Source: an uncultured bacterium (GTDB lineage: Bacteria > Bacteroidota > Bacteroidia > Bacteroidales > Marinifilaceae). From it: DNA of 8,300 nucleotides. A program made the position numbers and the translations under genes. The stretch covers positions 1 to 8,300 of the forward strand of contig CAJMSX010000088.1 of assembly GCA_905216195.1 (NCBI GenBank), in the 5' to 3' direction. The notes below the pieces were generated by a model that saw nothing but the letters and a program-made list of their open reading frames with translations, was not told where the DNA came from and made no database searches. The first letter of the stretch is position 1. Each line of letters begins with the position of its first letter. Positions 6,585-8,300 of this stretch are shown one piece after another.

Positions 6585-7700
6585 ATGAACATTCTTTTTC
6601 TTATCTTTCACGGACTATCGAGTACCAGCGGTATCAGTAAAAAAATCTTATACCAGATCGACGGTTTAAAAGCGAACGGACACCGGGTTTTGCTTTGTCA
6701 TTATGAAATCCGGGAAGACGGACACCGGGTCCGGATGATAGACGACGCTATCCTACAGGATTACGGCAAAAGCATACTGGCACCGATACGAAAAAGAACA
6801 GAGTATAATGCTGTGGTTCATTTCGCGCTCCAAAACGGCATCGACTGGGTCTATATCCGTTCCTTCCACAACGCCAATCCTTTCACCATCCGAATGATCC
6901 GCCGGCTGAAAAAAAAAGGCATTCCTTGCGTCATGGAAATACCGACTTATCCTTACGATCAGGAATACATCACCCCGTTTATGAAACTGGAATTGTTCGT
7001 CGATAAATGTTTCCGGAAAAGCCTGGGACGCCAACTCCAGAAAATTGTTACTTTCTCGCCTTCTCCTACCATATTCGGAGTTCCTACCATCCGCATATCG
7101 AATGGTATTAACTTCGGGGACATACCGGTAAAAACACACCTAAACGACACTTCCCGGGAACTCCATCTGCTGGGTGTAGCCGAAATTCATTACTGGCATG
7201 CATACGACCGTCTGATCAAAGGAATGGCCGGTTATTACGCCGGTCAACCGGAATACAAGGTATATTTCCACCTGGTGGGGAATTTTTCCGGCCCGAGAGA
7301 AGAAGAAGACATCCTGCCTCTGATCCGGATGCACGGGCTGGAACCTTATGTCGTTTTCCACGGAGCCCTTTACGGAGATTCCCTCACCTCCCTCTTCCAA
7401 CAATGCGATCTGGGAATAGGCAGTCTGGGACGTCACCGCAGCGGCATTACAGACATCAAAACCCTCAAAAACAGAGAGTATGCCGCCCGCGGAATTCCTT
7501 TCATCTATTCGGAAACGGACGAAGATTTCGAGCAAATGCCTTATATTCTGAAAATTTCCCCCGATGAGAGTCCGGTTTCCATTCCCCACCTCATTCGGTT
7601 CTACCGTTCGGTAAGCTGGACGCCCGTACAAATCCGAAATTCCATACAAAACCTTTCCTGGACAAAACAAATGGAGAAAGTCATCCGGGAACTGGACTAA
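6585..7700 (+). CDS. GT4-like glycosyltransferase with an atypical donor-site motif
   Basis: The 371 residues are organised as a GT-B transferase. The N-terminal lobe begins MNILFLIFHGLSSTSGISKK, followed by VLLCHYEI. SNGINF (172-177) marks the domain linker, LHLLGVAEIHYWHAYDRLIKG is split as LHLLGVAE (193-200) and DRLIKG (208-213), and VVFHGALYGDSL (256-267) lies before the donor site. The usual EX7E is not present. The matching stretch is SGITDIKTLKNREYAARGIPF, with D290 eight residues before E298, so it reads DX7E. This fits divergent GT4-like proteins of polysaccharide loci, but substrate and even activity are inferred. It is transcribed away from the minus-strand operon across a 128-bp divergent gap, and ends 8 bp before the convergent last gene. 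Confidence 0.87.
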   Translation: MNILFLIFHGLSSTSGISKKILYQIDGLKANGHRVLLCHYEIREDGHRVRMIDDAILQDYGKSILAPIRKRTEYNAVVHFALQNGIDWVYIRSFHNANPFTIRMIRRLKKKGIPCVMEIPTYPYDQEYITPFMKLELFVDKCFRKSLGRQLQKIVTFSPSPTIFGVPTIRISNGINFGDIPVKTHLNDTSRELHLLGVAEIHYWHAYDRLIKGMAGYYAGQPEYKVYFHLVGNFSGPREEEDILPLIRMHGLEPYVVFHGALYGDSLTSLFQQCDLGIGSLGRHRSGITDIKTLKNREYAARGIPFIYSETDEDFEQMPYILKISPDESPVSIPHLIRFYRSVSWTPVQIRNSIQNLSWTKQMEKVIRELD

Positions 7701-7708
7701 ACCGGAGG

Positions 7709-8300
7709 TTACCGGATTCTTTTCAATAAAGCTGCTTTCTGAGGGGAATCCTTCAGCATATTTACAAAATACCGGGCATCCCGCAAAGCGATGTCCGTTT
7801 TGTTTTTCTCATACTGCTCCACAAAATGCGTGGCGTGTTCCAAGAGGTATTTCCGGCAATCGATATTGATAATCAACCCGTCCGAACCTTCACCCCAGGA
7901 CAACCCTTTTACAACGGCTCCGGCGGAAACCGAGGCGATATCCGATTTCTTCACCCCCTTCACCTTCAAGGTTACCGAAGGATAATAGAAATATTCCTCC
8001 GCAGGAAGTGACACCCGGATTTTCAACGTGTTCCCGTTTACCTCTTTCTCGATACGACCGTGTATCCGGAAATAATTGTATTCATAATACTCTTCCATAC
8101 TGGTAAACCAGACCGAATCGTCTCCCTCTTTCCCATAGGTATCGTTCAGCCATTTAAAAAACTCTATCCAACTCGTACCGGTACCGTGGACTCCGATACT
8201 GATGGCCTCCCGTTCTTCTTTTTTCAACTGCAGCTGTTCGGATATAAACCGTTTGGTTTCTTCAACTCCCAAAAAAGCCCGGTGTAATAAAAGCCCTTGC
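7709..8300 (-). CDS. C-terminal part of an unassigned protein, possibly a polysaccharide-deacetylase-type enzyme (start lies right of the window)
   Basis: The frame is open from the right edge to a TAA stop at 7711-7709, giving 196 visible residues. A TTG at 8272-8270 could be read as a start, but nine in-frame codons precede it without a stop (QGLLLHRAF), so the gene is 5'-truncated by the window. Visible segments are SIGVHGTG and WIEFFKWLNDTYG, an aromatic stretch SMEEYYEYNYFRIHG, a beta-rich stretch (SLPAEEYFYYPSVTLKVKGV), then NIDCRKYL and a helical C terminus ending LKDSPQKAALLKRIR. The middle could be a small beta-sandwich appended to a catalytic domain. I do not recognise the family with confidence. 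The HG, WF and EYYEYNYFR pattern suggests the tail of a NodB-like polysaccharide deacetylase or similar carbohydrate-active protein. The location beside glycosyltransferases agrees with this but does not prove it. Confidence 0.72.
   Translation of the reverse strand, partial: QGLLLHRAFLGVEETKRFISEQLQLKKEEREAISIGVHGTGTSWIEFFKWLNDTYGKEGDDSVWFTSMEEYYEYNYFRIHGRIEKEVNGNTLKIRVSLPAEEYFYYPSVTLKVKGVKKSDIASVSAGAVVKGLSWGEGSDGLIINIDCRKYLLEHATHFVEQYEKNKTDIALRDARYFVNMLKDSPQKAALLKRIR

Noticed and set aside
6676..6730. A 13-nt direct repeat, ACGGACACCGGGT, at 6676-6688 and 6718-6730
   Set aside because: Both copies are in frame, encode GHRV, and lie 42 bp apart within a coding region. Two copies with the frequent ACCGG string look like chance or a minor internal duplication.
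7140..7670. A 176-codon open frame on the minus strand
   Set aside because: It is fully antisense to the glycosyltransferase at 6585-7700, which has clear family features; this frame has none.
8270..8272. TTG start for the right-edge minus-strand gene
   Set aside because: The frame stays open upstream to the window edge and the protein appears to be only a C-terminal part, so the true start is outside the window.

Overview
The window looks like part of a surface-polysaccharide (capsule, O-antigen or exopolysaccharide) biosynthesis region from a member of the Bacteroidetes, most likely order Bacteroidales. Three things point that way: the glycosyltransferase, DUF4422 and flippase protein families present; the absence of Shine-Dalgarno sequences before most starts; and two TAnnTTTG boxes, the Bacteroidetes -7 promoter consensus, in the only substantial divergent intergenic gap. 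Genus cannot be fixed by eye. There are no rRNA or tRNA genes, CRISPR arrays, insertion sequences or integrases, and no gene-free stretch longer than about 130 bases.

Layout from left to right. (1) A plus-strand run holds the 3' part of a GT4 glycosyltransferase (2-748, start outside the window), UDP-galactopyranose mutase glf (755-1846) and a GT2 glycosyltransferase (1843-2811). They are spaced by 6 nt and then by a 4-nt ATGA overlap. (2) A 77-bp convergent gap contains two weak terminator candidates, one per strand. (3) A minus-strand operon, read from right to left, holds a GT4 glycosyltransferase (6456-5281), a Wzx-type flippase (5268-3730) and a DUF4422 protein (3725-2889), with gaps of 12 and 4 nt. 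(4) A 128-bp divergent gap (6457-6584) carries two overlapping promoter candidates, one per strand, in an imperfect dyad. (5) A GT4-like glycosyltransferase lies on the plus strand (6585-7700). (6) Only 8 bp away and convergent is the 3' part of a minus-strand gene of uncertain function (7709-8300), which runs off the right edge.

How they fit together (inference). Glf makes UDP-galactofuranose. The glycosyltransferases, possibly with the DUF4422 protein, would assemble a repeat unit on an undecaprenyl-phosphate carrier at the cytoplasmic face of the inner membrane, and the flippase would move it to the periplasm. No Wzy polymerase, initiating sugar-phosphate transferase, Wza/Wzc export machinery or UpxY-type antiterminator is visible here, so the full pathway must extend beyond the window. 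I found no convincing undescribed system. The points most worth a second look are the overlapping divergent promoters, the tight glf-GT2 coupling, the atypical glycosyltransferase at 6585 and the unassigned gene at the right edge.
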